Source: Hyperoodon ampullatus
Taxonomy: Eukaryota; Chordata; Mammalia; Artiodactyla; Ziphiidae
Assembly: GCA_949752795.1 (NCBI GenBank)
Contig: OX457061.1
Coordinates: 29,392,425-29,456,424, forward strand
Direction: 5' to 3'
Length of the DNA stretch: 64,000 bases
Positions 35,035-47,057 of this stretch are shown here, piece by piece (positions within the stretch are counted from its first letter, which is position 1; every line of letters begins with the position of its first letter). Made by a program: the position numbers and the translations under genes. The notes under the pieces are model-generated. The model saw nothing but the letters and a program-made list of their open reading frames with translations, had not been told where the DNA came from and made no database searches.

Positions 35035-38000
35035 AAAAACATAAGCTAATAATAATAGGTATCTTTCCATTGTATATCATAATCAGTCACGTTCCAAAAA
35101 GGAATTTTAGTCCTTGAGAGGTACATTTCAGAAAATTCTTCACTTACTAAAAATTTCAATTACTGACCTCTCCATACAGCTTATGTTAAAATAAAGCTTT
35201 GAATGCATGACTCACTTTGAAGTTATGTCCAATGATTCACTTTGAATCTGAAAGAACAATCTCAACCAAATCAGTACACAGCTTTTAAAGCAGTTAGAAT
35301 CTTCAGTTTTTCTGCAACACATCATTGTACAAGGGTAGGGTGAAACCAGTGTGGTGATTCTCATGACCTACAACGGGGAAGAATGGATTTAGTAGTGGAA
35401 GACAAATGAGGATGACCTGAAAGGCTCTGTTCTTGATATGAGGGACATGAAGGATCATAATTTCATGGGCCTGTATGAGATACAATTAGCCACACTGGAC
35501 AACAAGAAAGCAAAGCAAGAAAATATATTTTGGTGGAAATCTTTGAAAAAAGCAGGAATATTTGTCTCTTCAGATTACTCAAATTTGAACCTAACTCATT
35601 GTCAGTTAAGTGATTTTTTTTTTAATGTATCTTATTCAGGATTAAAAGGAATTTATCAGTGCTTTGGCTCTGAAAATGTACATCAGCCCTATAATTAGCA
35701 ATTTTATAAAAATGCATACTTTACAAGTGAAAAATGTTCAGAAATATCAGTTGATTTTCTAAGGATCACCATGCTACTAAATCCTCAACCTGAAAACAAA
35801 TTATATTTTAAACTATTCAAATTATATGTGTAACAGAACATTCATAATCTCTCCAAGAGAGACAATCATCCTGATTGTTCTAAAAGGATTGTTCTAAAAT
35901 TGTGTCTTTTCCTTTTAGAGAAACATACAATGCATAGTAGCCTGAATTGCTTTTGCAGTGATATTCAGTCAAATTACTTCCTCATCTACCATTTATAGAT
36001 GCCATGAAATGAAGCTTGAAATGTAGGGTCAGAGACCATGCTGTCCTCTCTTTGCATCTCATTAATTCCAGTATGGCTTCAAGATAAATATTAGATACTG
36101 AACAGAGAATATTGTATGCATTAAAGAATATAGTGTTGATTTGCAAAAATAGAAATAATAAAATCAGCCATTTTTCATCAGACTAGAGAATGCTGGATTT
36201 TTGAGAAAAATCGGTAAAGAATCCATACCCTTTCCTTCAATGAGCTAGTAGTCTAGTGAGGGATATCAATGTAGACAACACTTAAAGCACCTTATATTAG
36301 CTGTCAAACACATTATGTAAGTATTTTAGAAACAACTCAGGTATCAGGTGTTTTGGTCAAGGAAAGTCAAAAGTTAGATGACATTGGATATGAGTTATAG
36401 CAGTAGAGCAGGTAATTACTAGGTAGAAAAAAATAGAAAAGTCATTCCAAAAGCGGGGCGGGGGGTAATGGTATGGAAAGTAACAGAAACCAAACAGAGC
36501 ACTGTGTACTTATAAAATTAATAGTAGTTCCATATCACTGAAGTACAGCAGAACATAATAAAACATAATAATATATATATAGTAGTGCCAATGATGTATA
36601 AATTGGAATATATTGCCCAGGTCTATGGAAGAAAAAAGAAAGAAAAAAAACTAACCCAGAAAATGTGTTAAAAAAAAGATACTTCCCAGAAAATAGAAGA
36701 ATCCAGTAGAGGTGTTCATACCTTGTGTTTAAATGAAATCAAGATGGATAAAGTGGGTTAAACAGAAATTACAGGCATCCTCACAGAAATTGACAAATCA
36801 GCTTGTGCTGATAATATGGGAAGAGCCAGAGTCAAATAGGTCACCTGAAAAGGGCAGAGTTTAATAGTTCCAGGAAAAGATCCATAATGTAAGACTCGAA
36901 AGATGACAGCCTGTAAGAGTTGAGAGACTTTAGACTGCATAATTTGGCTGCAATCATAACTAATCCAAATGTGAAAGCAAAGGGTTGGGATATTGTTAAA
37001 AGGAGAAATCTAATGTTCCCAGAAGTCTCTAAACAGCCCAATTCCCATAACAAACAGGACAGGATGCCACCAATCGACAAGGCTAGTGTCTGGAAGGATA
37101 GAGCTCATACTAGAGGACACAATATATTCTGGATAAAAAAGGGAGTTTTAGATCAAGAACATAAAGGAAAAGAAAAGCTAGCCACTTGGAACAGATGGTA
37201 TAATATTAATGACAGATTATGGGTAATTGGAACACTTTGAACGTAAAGGAACCTCAATAATTACATTCAATAATCTCTTGAGACAGTTACATATCTAAAT
37301 CTGATTTTTTTAAAAAGTTGATAATAGAGTAGTCAAAGTTACTAATGACATTTCAAAGTTATCTATTGTCAGAGAGAACCTTTAATAGTTTCAAATATAT
37401 CTGCTTTTTGTAGCATAATTTTGGTTTCATGTGTGTATCTTGGCTCTTGATTTCTGTAATTATTTTCCAACATAGTCACCACAGAAACTTAACACAGTGA
37501 TACATAAGTGAGTGTTCTTCTGTGGCCCAGTGTGTTTTTAATCCTTATTTTAATGTCTGATTAATAAATGATCAGAGAACACAAAAAGAAAAAATGCAGA
37601 ATGTGGAATTTTTGAATGTGGTATTTTACTTTTCAAAAACTGTCAAACATTGCTTTTTCTTTTTATTTGTACAATAATTATTAAAATGCTTTTCACTTTG
37701 TTGTTAGTTTAAGTAAATTTCTGAAGATGAACTATGAAGACTTTAGGCATTAATACAGTTTGCTCCCTTTTTCTTTAAGAAAATACACATAAATTTCTTA
37801 CCCTAAAATCTTACATTAATAAACAGATCTTAGAATTAAAATAGATATAATACAATTGACTTATTAGTATCTAAATAGAGAACCAATTATTTAGAATATA
37901 ACATTGCTTCAAACAAATAGTAACTGAATTTGATTTTGTGTCCAAGTTGTATATTATTACAGGTGATTAAATCCAAACTCAAAACACTCATTAACATAGA

Positions 38001-38035
38001 TTTAGCAAACTGGAAAGAATTGATATCTTTTCTGT
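35035..38035. other. A+T-rich sequence, nothing recognised
   Basis: No gene or SINE was seen. A 106-codon plus frame (36920-37240) and an 86-codon plus frame (35438-35698) show no domain or signal and are probably chance. A short G-run (gcggggcggggggta) lies near 36453-36468. Confidence 0.5.
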
Positions 38036-38039
38036 TTTC

Positions 38040-38117
38040 TTTTCCATCCCTCCCTCTCTCTATTTCATCCTTTTATCCCTTCCTTCCTCCCTATTTGCCT
38101 TCTTCCCTCCTTGTTTA
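38040..38117. repeat. Pyrimidine-rich CCTT/CCCT low-complexity tract
   Basis: Degenerate ccctccctctctc and cccttccttcctccc repeats. The apparent Leu/Ser/Pro-rich peptide across it is an artefact of composition. Confidence 0.85.
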
Positions 38118-38369
38118 AGGAAATCTGCAGCTAAACTGTCATTCTCTTTCCTTTAACTCTGTGCCCAACCTGTAACCAAGCATGTTTCCCTGACATCAAA
38201 AGGAAATTTTTTATTTAAAACTGAAAAATACAAGGGAGGCATTGAAGGGCATATGAATTTCAATACATATGGCTTGCTCCCCTATAAATTATTGAAAAAC
38301 CTCTCAGAATGAGTCCCAAATCCATAGTACATATTTATTTCTCTGATGATCTAAGTCTTTCGATTTGCT

Positions 38370-38800
38370 TTTTATTTTTTTGCCTTCTTGAATTGAGGTA
38401 TAATTTTGACTATTAAAATGCCCACTGTTAGAAGATATGCCTGAATTAATTTTACTTATGTATATATCCATGATTTTACCTATATATTGAAGATTAGATG
38501 TATAAACCAGTATGCAGGGCTATAGTTTTATCTCACTGTGGTTTTAAATTGTATTTTCTATATGCAAAATGATGTTAAGCATTTTTATATATACTTATTG
38601 TCCATTTGAATGTTCTCATCTGTGAAGTATCTATTCAAGTTTTTTAACCAATTATAAAATTACATGCCAATTTTATCTTTTCTTATTGATTTGTACTTGT
38701 TATTTGTATGTTTTGAATAAGAATTTTCAGATATTTTCTCCCATTTTGTGACTTGCCATTTCATATTTCTATTAACCCACATAGTATAAAAAGTAATTTG
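38370..38800 (-). mobile_element. Old antisense L1M fragment
   Basis: The plus strand reads as the complement of L1 ORF2/3' sequence. It has tctcactgtggttttaaatt, atgatgttaagcatttttat, then attgtccatttgaatgttct, gaagtatctattcaagtttt and agatattttctcccattttg. It is strongly diverged and its limits are approximate. Confidence 0.75.
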
Positions 38801-38804
38801 TTTT

Positions 38805-39675
38805 TGTTTTATTGCTTAATATGTTTTATACACACTGCTCAAATTTTTATTGAGTCAATGTATTATTCAGCTCTCAGTATTAGAACATAATGGGAAATAG
38901 ATGTTATGATTTTTAATAAGTTTTTGTATATTGAATATTATATAGATAAGCCAACATAGAAAGTTATATTTTTTCATTTTTTTCATGTTTCTCATCTTTA
39001 TTTTTAGCTCAGTAGTATTGTGATTTCTCCAAGGATCAACTACAGGAAAATTATTCATAAAAGTGGGCTCTTTTACTTTAAGAACTGTATTCCTTAATCT
39101 GATGACTGTATGTCCATGTTACCAATCACGATTATTTCTTAAGAGTAAACTGGAGATAGCTCTGAAATGAAAGTTCTGTGAGCTTTAAAGGTGTTTGTTA
39201 TTGACTTAAGCAAGAGGCAGAAAATGTTTGAAAAGTACTAACGGGAAGTAAGGGTATCTCATAGCTGGCAAACTACTGATTTATGACTTTCATTATACTT
39301 TCACGATTAGAACAAAGATCTGAAACTTTGTGTTTAAATTATTATTCTTTCTAAGACCAGATTTATTTGTAGATAAACTCCATAAAATAGTCATGTTAAT
39401 AATCTTCCACAAAAAGAAGAATCAATACAAAATTCCAAATGAGGTTTGCTTTGTTTCTGTTACATTCTCTTTCATTTCCTTTCTTGAGAAGGCAAAATAT
39501 ACTAGAATAATTGAAACTAAATTATTCATGCTTTTCCTACCTCAGCTAATTTTTCAACAAAATAACTGGAATCTATAAACTATGCACATACTTCCTCTAT
39601 GAATAGTGATGGGAAGCCAGAATTATTACACTTTTTAGCAATACCATTTTTCTGGATTTTCCAGAAACTTCCTAG
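38805..39675. other. A+T-rich sequence, nothing recognised
   Basis: No gene or repeat was recognised. Confidence 0.55.
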
Positions 39676-39679
39676 CAAA

Positions 39680-40290
39680 TATAATTATTCAACAAATATT
39701 TATTTGGTGCCTAGTAATTTCAAATTCCTATGAGAGCCATAAAGATAAAAAGATAATTTGCATCTTTATGGAAAAAATACCAAGCTAAAAGAATAAGGCT
39801 GTGCAAATTATAATACAGAGACTGGTATAAGAGAGATACAAATACCCATGCAAAAAAGAAAAAGTACTGCAAGAAGATATATGTAAAGATTACAATGACA
39901 ACACTAAAGGGAGAAGGTGTCACAACATGTTTACAAAACAGAGGGGATTCTTAGAGAGGAGGCAAGACTTGACTCATTTTTGAAATTGATGTTGGTTTTA
40001 GGCACTTGGTCTTAGAGGGGAAAATATTCTAGCTAAGGCAAAGGACATGTGAAAAGTCACGAATATGAACAGGGTAGAAATCTTAGAATCTTAACAGTGA
40101 ATTTGGTAATTTGTCCCTTCTTTGAGGACAAACAAGGAATGAGTTTAGAGGGATTGTCTTTGGCCAGTCTGGATTGTAGCCTGAAGAAGAATGGGATATG
40201 AAAATAAAGGAATATAATGTGTTTACTTGGAATTTTTGTAAGATCATGATGGCCAGTAGTTGGTGAAGGTAGCATCCATAATAAATAGGT
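39680..40290 (+). repeat. Ancient medium-copy mammalian repeat (first part)
   Basis: It begins caacaaatatttatttggtg, then cctagt. Further on come cttagagaggaggcaagact, gcaaaggacatgtgaaaag and tggccagtctggattgtagc. This is the order of an old dispersed mammalian repeat whose later part was also suspected at 4040-4240. The family name was not assigned. Confidence 0.4.
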
Positions 40291-40294
40291 AGGT

Positions 40295-41065
40295 AAATTA
40301 TCATAGAAGGTAAGATTTAGAGCTCATCTTCCCAACTTGTGTCCTAGGCTTTGCAAGTGGCAGAATGATCAACTCTCTCATCTGGAACTATCCTGCTGAC
40401 ACTGCCATTAAAACAGTTCATTTACCCCTGCACACAAGAAACAGGACCATAGAAAGTAATTTTACTAGGTGCCAGCACTCCCACCTAATTGCTACTTTCT
40501 AAAACTATTTCCCTCAGGCCATGATGGTTTTACTGGGGACCACTACACACAGGTACTTGGACAAATGTCACATGTAGGAGTGAGGGGCTTTAATAAAAAG
40601 TGTAACAAAGTTATATCAAAATAATAGAAATCATAAGAACAAACATAAAGAAAGGGTGACAGTAATAGGGCAACTGCACTAGTGACCACAGTCTGAGAAG
40701 GAAAGGTTAGAAGAAGTGAGGTAAGCTATAACTGACAAAATCAGCAAGGCCCTGGACTTTTGCTTCTCTCTTGCTTTTATACTTGAAAGGCAATACACTC
40801 AGCTTTACCTGTTATTCATTGGTCTACCATATGAATTTGTTTCAATGTGTTCCACTGTCACTGAGTCTAATTTGCAGAAATAGAAAAGAGGAGAGCACTC
40901 AATACAAATGCCCTTTGTAAAGGGAATAGATTAAAAGTGCAACTTAAGGATCAAGGGAGGTACAAATCAGTACTCTTATAAAAATAGATTGAATGTCATG
41001 GAAAGTGGGGAAACCTTTCACAGAAAACCTGTGAAAAAATAAGAAATATTGCTCTAGTTGAGATA
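40295..41065. other. Unique-looking sequence, nothing recognised
   Basis: No gene or confident repeat was seen. A G+C-slightly-richer patch lies at 40320-40580 without recognised identity. Confidence 0.5.
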
Positions 41066-41069
41066 TATG

Positions 41070-41168
41070 TACATGGAGACCTAGGTTTATTCATCTTTAT
41101 ATCCCAATACCTAACATAATTCCAGGCACATAAAAGGTGCTCAGTAAAGGTCCATTGAATGAATGAAT
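41070..41168 (+). mobile_element. LINE-2 3' end
   Basis: The words atcccaatacctaacataat, then tccaggcacataaaaggtgc, then tcagtaaaggtccattgaat and the terminal gaatgaatga repeats match the L2 3' end, whose target signal is this short tandem repeat. Confidence 0.8.
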
Positions 41169-41174
41169 TAGTAA

Positions 41175-41580
41175 TGCTCTATAGCATACTGAATGAACCC
41201 CAAGCACATTCGTGTGACTGCATCATTTTTTATTTGTTGTGGGGGAAGGGAAAGACAGAGAGAGTAGGTACTGCGAGTTTAACGAAATTGGAGTTGTCCA
41301 ACCTGGTTGGACAGTTTTGGTTTTGTTTTGCTGTGAGTATTGCACATAAGTTTAAGTGGTCTTTATCAAATGGCTTTAGGTTTCTAGAGAGTAAAGATAT
41401 TGCTATTCTCTTAGATACAAAACATGCTATGCGTTCTATCTTTCCTTTGCATCTCAAGACTCAGGCTGCTTCTTTCTCATCCCACACTGCCTCAGGAAAC
41501 TGACCCATATTGATTGAACTGGCTGGTTCTCTTGTCTTCTGGCTTCCTATTGGATTTGGCCAAAGGGAGTCACCATTAAG
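41175..41580. other. Unique-looking sequence, nothing recognised
   Basis: No repeat was recognised. A 114-codon plus frame (41159-41503) starts within the L2 tail and has no recognisable domain. It is probably chance. Confidence 0.5.
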
Positions 41581-41595
41581 AAATGTCAGTAAGGG

Positions 41596-41792
41596 GGCTT
41601 CCCTGGTGGTGCAGTAGTTAAGAACCTGCCTGCCAATGCAGGGGGGATGAGGGTTCATGCCCCGGTCCGGGAAGATCCCACATGCCGCGGAGTGGCTAGG
41701 CCTGTGAGCCATGGCCACTGGGCCTGCGCATCCGGAGCCTGTGCTCCACAATGGGAGAGACCGCAACAGTGAGAGGCCCACGTACCGCAGAG
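41596..41792 (+). mobile_element. CHR-type SINE without an A-tail
   Basis: The body is complete from gggcttccctggtgg to gaggcccacgtaccgcagag, but there is no A-run before the 3' flank. The target duplication is aaatgtcagtaaggg at 41581-41595 and 41793-41807 (15 of 15 bases). All other tailed SINEs here end in A-runs of roughly five to twenty bases or more. Confidence 0.96.
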
Positions 41793-41814
41793 AAATGTCA
41801 GTAAGGGAAGGAGG

Positions 41815-43195
41815 ATAGGTCAGGGTACATGTACCTCTGGCACCTTCCCCGAAAGTCATGTAGGACTGGCTGCATTCCTGTTAGGGGGCTGCGTCAGCGC
41901 ATACTTCTTTTCAGTCCCTTGTCTTTTCATGCCTAAGGGGGATACATTACCTCATTATTACTAGCCCCAAATTACTGCAATATCGTTGTGACTTCTCTAT
42001 ATCCTACAGAGATGCTTTATTATACTCTCCGAAAATTATTCAATTTTATTTTGACATTCACTTCTTGTCAGGCCCTCTCTATATATACATAATAATTAAT
42101 ATTAATCTAATATATCTAATTTGACATTAGTTGTAGGATATTCAATATAATTTTAATTCATCTGTTTTAAAACATACACAAATAGGGCCATTAAAGTTAC
42201 AGTATTTTTTTACTTTTAGAGTCTCTTGTCTCATCCCTTTATTTAAATTCTTCATTTGATGGCTAACAATCTATCAAAACATCCAGATACATGTAAACAA
42301 TAGCATGGATTATGTGAGAATAGAAATATACCTAAATGGAAATAACTCTGAAAGCAATGCCATTCACTTTCATGAATAGACATTTATAAATGAGTTTAAT
42401 AGAGAGAATAAGGTGTGTAAACTATTCCAGATTCAATAAGCATATGACTCATGACACTCAAGCTCAATGTTTTCAAATTATCTATATCTTAAAATATATG
42501 AAAAATACATTTATTTGTAAAAAATTGTGAATTTATTTATACAAATTTATTTATAAAAATGAAAATTATTTACTTAACAATTTTTAAGAGAAATTATCTT
42601 GGGAAGTTTAGTACTTAGGCCAAAAAGCGATATTAAATCTCTTATCAAAATTATGAACCATTTCTATAACAGTATATGTATGTATATATATACGCAGACA
42701 TATAGATCGTTATAAAGAAAATCATAATTTAGATGTGTTATTCATTTTTTCACATTAGAACATGTTTTATTTAGATTTTAAAAATTTAGTTAAACATTTA
42801 TTTGAGATAACTCTAAGTTATCTCAAAATAAATTATGTATATGTTATACATATACAGTTATGTATAAATCCATATACAGTTATAAGAATTAAAACAAATA
42901 TATTCCATGTATCCTTTACCTAGTTTTTCCCAGTAGTACCAAATTGAAAAAATACAGTGTAATATCACAACCAGGATATTGAAATTGATTCAATCCACAT
43001 CTTATTCCAGTTTCCCTAGTTTAATTTTATGTGTGTGAGTGTATCTGAATTTAAAAATCATCATTTCCTCCAGGGTTCTTCTGTCACTTTTAAATTATAC
43101 TCAGACTAAATGCAATATGAAAATTTTAGAGATGAAAGGCTATTGGAATAAAAGTCCTTGAATGAATGACAATTTATTTGAAAAAGTAAAAACAT
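41815..43195. other. A+T-rich sequence with a hairpin
   Basis: No gene or SINE was recognised. It contains a near-perfect inverted repeat at 42796-42833 and TA/TG-rich patches near 42670-42700 and 42835-42860. Confidence 0.55.
42796..42833. repeat. Short inverted repeat (hairpin)
   Basis: Arms tgagataact (42803-42812) and agttatctca (42816-42825) are perfectly complementary around the loop cta. Pairing extends outward by 2 bp and, after a one-base bulge, by 5 more. Confidence 0.9.
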
Positions 43196-43595
43196 ATTGT
43201 TTGGGGTCCTGCAGCCAGCTACCCCATGACCTGGCTCTGCTCCACCAGTGGGGCAGCATCAGCCCCGGAATTCCCCAGCACTATACCAGCTGTGCCAAGA
43301 CCCAGCCCTGCCCACCAGTAGGCCAGCAGCCTCAGCACAATGCAGGGCCCAGGAGCTAACCAAACCAGAAGCTAGCTCCACCTACCAGCACACCCACAGT
43401 AGTTGCCCCCACCAAAACAGAAGGGCCTATGCAGCCCACATAGGGGATACCCCTAGGCCATATAGCTCTGGTGACTAGAGGGGAGTGTGCTGTTGGGCCC
43501 CAGAGGATGTATCCTATATAAGGCCACTTCTCCAATCTCAGGAAACATAACCAACTTACCTAATACATAGAAATAAAAACTGAGAATTAGGCAAA

Positions 43596-44460
43596 ATGAA
43601 ATGGCAGAGGAATGTGTTGCAAATGAAGGAAGAAGGTAAAGTCCCAGAGGAAGAACTAAGCAAAGTGCAAATAAGCAGTCTAACTGATAAAGAGTTCAAG
43701 GCCATGATCTTAAAGATGTTTAAGGAACTAAGGAGAAGAATGGATGAATACAGTGAGAAGTTTAACAAAGAGTTAGAAAACATAAAGAAGAACCAGACAG
43801 AGCTGAATAATGCAATAACCGAAATTTAAAAATACACTAGAAAGTGTATAACAGTAGATTACATGTTACAGAGGAATGGAACTATGAACTGGAAAACAAG
43901 ATTAGTGGAAATCACTCAAGCTGAACAGAAAAAAGAATTTTAAAACAATGAGGACACTTTAAGAGATCTCTGGGACAAAATGAAATGTACTAACATTCAC
44001 ATTATAAGGGTCCCAGGAAAAGAGAGAGTGAAAGTGGTGGAGAACTTCTTTGAAGAAATAAGCTGAAAATAGCTAAAAACTTTCCCTAACCCGAGGAGGG
44101 AAACAGACATTCAGGTCCAGGAATCACAGAAAGTCCCAAACAATATAAACCCAAAGAGATCCACCCAAGAAACACTATATTTAAAATTCCAAAAGTTAAA
44201 GAGAGAATATTAAAAGCAATAAGGGAAAAGCAACTAGTTACATATAAGGAAACTCCTATAAAACTATAAGCTGAATTTTCAGCAGAAATTTTGCAGGCCA
44301 GAAAGGAGTGGCATGATATATTCAAAGTGATGAAAGGAAAAATCTGTAACCAAGAATATGCTACTCAGCAAGGCTATCATTCAGATTTGAAGGAGAGATA
44401 AAGAGTTTTATAGACAAGCAGAAGCTAAAAGAGTTCAGCACCACTAAACAGGCTTTACAA
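43596..44460 (+). pseudogene. L1 ORF1 relic
   Basis: The frame 43596-43829 (77 codons) has the ORF1 pattern with LTDKEFKAMILKMFKEL and a heptad-rich coiled-coil part. A stop at 43827 ends it. Later ORF1 sequence continues in other frames, with the RRM region near 43980-44060 and the C-terminal domain to about 44460. The natural end is disrupted by the L1 tail inserted at 44471. It is not translatable as a full protein. Confidence 0.88.
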
Positions 44461-44470
44461 GAAATGTGTA

Positions 44471-44550
44471 ACTGAATCACTTTGCTGTACACCTGAAACT
44501 AACACAACACTGTTAATCAACTATATTCCAATATAAAATAACAATTTTTA
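44471..44550 (+). mobile_element. Short L1 3' tail nested in older L1
   Basis: About 80 bases of L1 3' end (gaatcactttgctgtacacc, then tgaaactaacacaac) with an A/T-rich tail. Flanks gaaatgtgta (44461-44470) and aaaatgttta (44551-44560) are a decayed 10-bp duplication (8 of 10). Host ORF1 sequence continues afterwards with aggcagaaaagaccac. Confidence 0.85.
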
Positions 44551-44655
44551 AAAATGTTTAAAAAAGGCAGAAAAGACCACAGCTAGAAATATGAAAATTA
44601 CAGAAGGAAAAATCTCATTGATAAAGGCAAACGTACAGTAAAGGTAGTAGATCAA

Positions 44656-44721
44656 CAACTTTATAAAGCTAGTATAAAGGTTGCAAGACAACTTTATAAA
44701 GCTAGTATGAAGGTTGCAAGA
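44656..44721. repeat. 33-bp tandem duplication
   Basis: The 33-base unit beginning caactttataaagctagtat occurs twice head to tail (44656-44688 and 44689-44721) with one A/G difference. It lies between ORF1 and ORF2 of the old L1. Confidence 0.93.
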
Positions 44722-44764
44722 AGTTGCAAAGGGATACACACAAAAAATGTCAACTTAATCATTC

Positions 44765-44806
44765 ATATATATACATGTATATATATATATATACACACAC
44801 ACACCC
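44765..44806. repeat. TA/AC compound microsatellite
   Basis: atatatatac, gtatatatatatat, then (AC)n within the inter-ORF region of the old L1. Confidence 0.93.
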
Positions 44807-45352
44807 CTCATGGTAACCACAAACCAAAATTCTATAGTAGATACACACAAAAAAGAGAAAGGAATCCAAATATAACAATAAACATAGTCATCAGATTACA
44901 AGAGAAAAGAATAAAAGAAGAAAGGAAGAGAAAAGAACTACAAAACAACCAGAAAACAATGAGCAAAATAGCAATAAGTGCATGCCTATCACTAATTACT
45001 TTAAATGTAAATGGACTAAATGGTCTAATCAAAAAATTAGGGTCAGTGAATGGATTAAAAAACAAGACCCATATAGATGCTGCCTACAAGAGACTCATTT
45101 CAGATCTAAAGTCACATGCAGACTGAAAGTGAAAAGATAGAAAAAGGTATTTCATCCAAATGAAAAGAGAAAAAGAAAGCTGGGCTAGCAATACTTATAT
45201 CAGATAAAATAGACTTTAAAACAAAGACTGTAATATGAAACAAAGAAGGACATTACTTGATGATAACAGGATCAATCCAACAAGAAGATACAATAATTGT
45301 AAATATATATGCACCCAATATAGCACTTAAATACATAAAGCACATATTTTTA

Positions 45353-45600
45353 AAATGATACAAATGAACTTATTTACAAAACTGAGACAGACTCATAGAC
45401 TTAGAGAATAAACTTATGGTTACCAGGGGGGTAGTGGGGAGGGATAGACTGGGAGTTTGGAATTGACATGTACACACTGCTATATTTAAAGTAGATAACC
45501 AACAAGGACCTACTGTAAAAGAAAGAAAGAGAGAGAGGAAGGGAGAGAGAGAGGGAGGGAGGGTGGAAGGAAGGAAGGAAGAAAGAAAACTTGCAATGAC
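45353..45600 (+). mobile_element. L1 3' UTR piece ending in a GA-rich tract, nested
   Basis: This L1 3' UTR segment runs from acaaatgaacttatttacaa through ttatggttaccaggggggta to aacaaggacctactgta. It then switches to (GAAA)/(GGAA)-rich purine sequence (about 45519-45590) instead of the remaining 100-150 bases of L1. Host ORF2 resumes with cacataaagggagaaattga. Boundaries are approximate and no exact target duplication was resolved. Confidence 0.82.
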
Positions 45601-46013
45601 TAAAAAATATATATTAGCACACATAAAGGGAGAAATTGACAGTAACACAGTAATAGAGGACTTTAACATCTTACTTAAATCAATGTACAGATCATCCAGA
45701 CCGAAAATCAATAAGGAAACACTGGCCTTAAATGACATATTAGGCCAGATGGTAGACTTTATAGATATCTACAGAACACTCTATCCAAAAGCAGCAGAAT
45801 ACATATTCAAGTCCACATGGAACATTCTCCAGGATAGATCACATGCCAGTCCACAAAACAAGTCTCAGTAAACTTAAAAAGATTGAAAACATATTATGCA
45901 TCTTTTCCAACCATAACAGTATGAGACTGGAAATCAACTACAAGAAAGGCAAAAAAATACAGAAAACACAAACACGTGAAGGCTAAACAATATGCTATTA
46001 AACAGCCAATGGG

Positions 46014-46223
46014 GGCTTCCCTGGTGGCGCAGTGGTTGAGAGTCCGCCTGCCGATGCAGGGGACACGGGTTCGTGCCCCGGTCTGGGAAGATCCCACATG
46101 CCGCGGAGCGGCTGGGCCCGTGAGCTATGGCCACTGAGCCTGTGCTCCGGAGCCTGTGCTCCGCAAGGGGAGAGGCCACAACAGTGAGAGGCCCGCCTAC
46201 CGCAAAAAAATAAATAAATAAAT
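46014..46223 (+). mobile_element. CHR-type tRNA-Glu SINE nested in old L1 ORF2
   Basis: A full-length plus-strand copy whose tail is (AAAT)n-rich. A perfect 14-bp duplication aaacagccaatggg flanks it (46000-46013 and 46224-46237). Removing it restores the ORF2 text. Confidence 0.97.
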
Positions 46224-47057
46224 AAACAGCCAATGGGTCACTTAAGAAATCAAAGAGGAAATCAAAGAATACCTGGAGACGAATGGAAATGGAAACACAA
46301 TGATCCAACATGTATTGACACAATAAAAGCAGTTCTAAGAGGGAAGTTTATAATGATACAAGCCTACTTCAGGAAACAAGAAAAACTCAAATAAACAACC
46401 TAACCTTACACCTAAAGGAACTAGAAAAGAAAAGCAAACAAATCCAAAGTTAGTAAAAGGAAAGAAATCATATAGATCCAAGCAGAGATACATGAATTAG
46501 AGACTAAAACAGATAGAAAAGATCAATGAAATTAAGAGCTGGTTCTTTGAAAAGACAAACAAAATTGTCAGACTCATCAAGAAAAAAGAGAAAGAACCCA
46601 AATAAATAAAATTAGAAATGAAAGAGAAATTATAACCAACACCACAGAAATGCAAAGAATCTTAAACAATTACTATGAACAATTATACACCAACAAAATA
46701 AGCAACATAAAATAAATGGATAAATTCCTAGAAATGCACAATCTCTGAAGACTGAATCAGGAAGAAATAGAAAGTGTGAATAGACCAATTATCAGTAATG
46801 ATATGAGTCAGTAATAAACTCCCAACAAACAAAAGTTCAGGACCAGGTGGCTTCACAAGTTAATTCTACCAAACACTTAAGAGTTACACTATTCTTCTCA
46901 AACTATTGCAGAAAACTGAAGAGGAAGGAATGTTTCCAAACTCATTCTCTGAGGTTGGCTGACACTGATTCCAAAGGAAGACAAAGACACTACAAAAAAA
47001 AAAATTTACAGATCTATATCACTGATGAACATAGATGCAAAAATCCTCAACAAAATA

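Noticed and set aside
36920..37240. 106-codon plus-strand frame
   Set aside because: Lysine/asparagine-rich composition as expected from A-rich DNA, and no recognisable motif or codon signature.
44656..44721. CRISPR-like direct repeats
   Set aside because: Only two adjacent copies without spacers, in mammalian L1 sequence. It is a tandem duplication.
46014..46090. tRNA-like sequence with A and B boxes
   Set aside because: It is the tRNA-Glu-derived head of the SINE, not a tRNA gene. No cloverleaf with intact acceptor stem, and the SINE body and tail follow.
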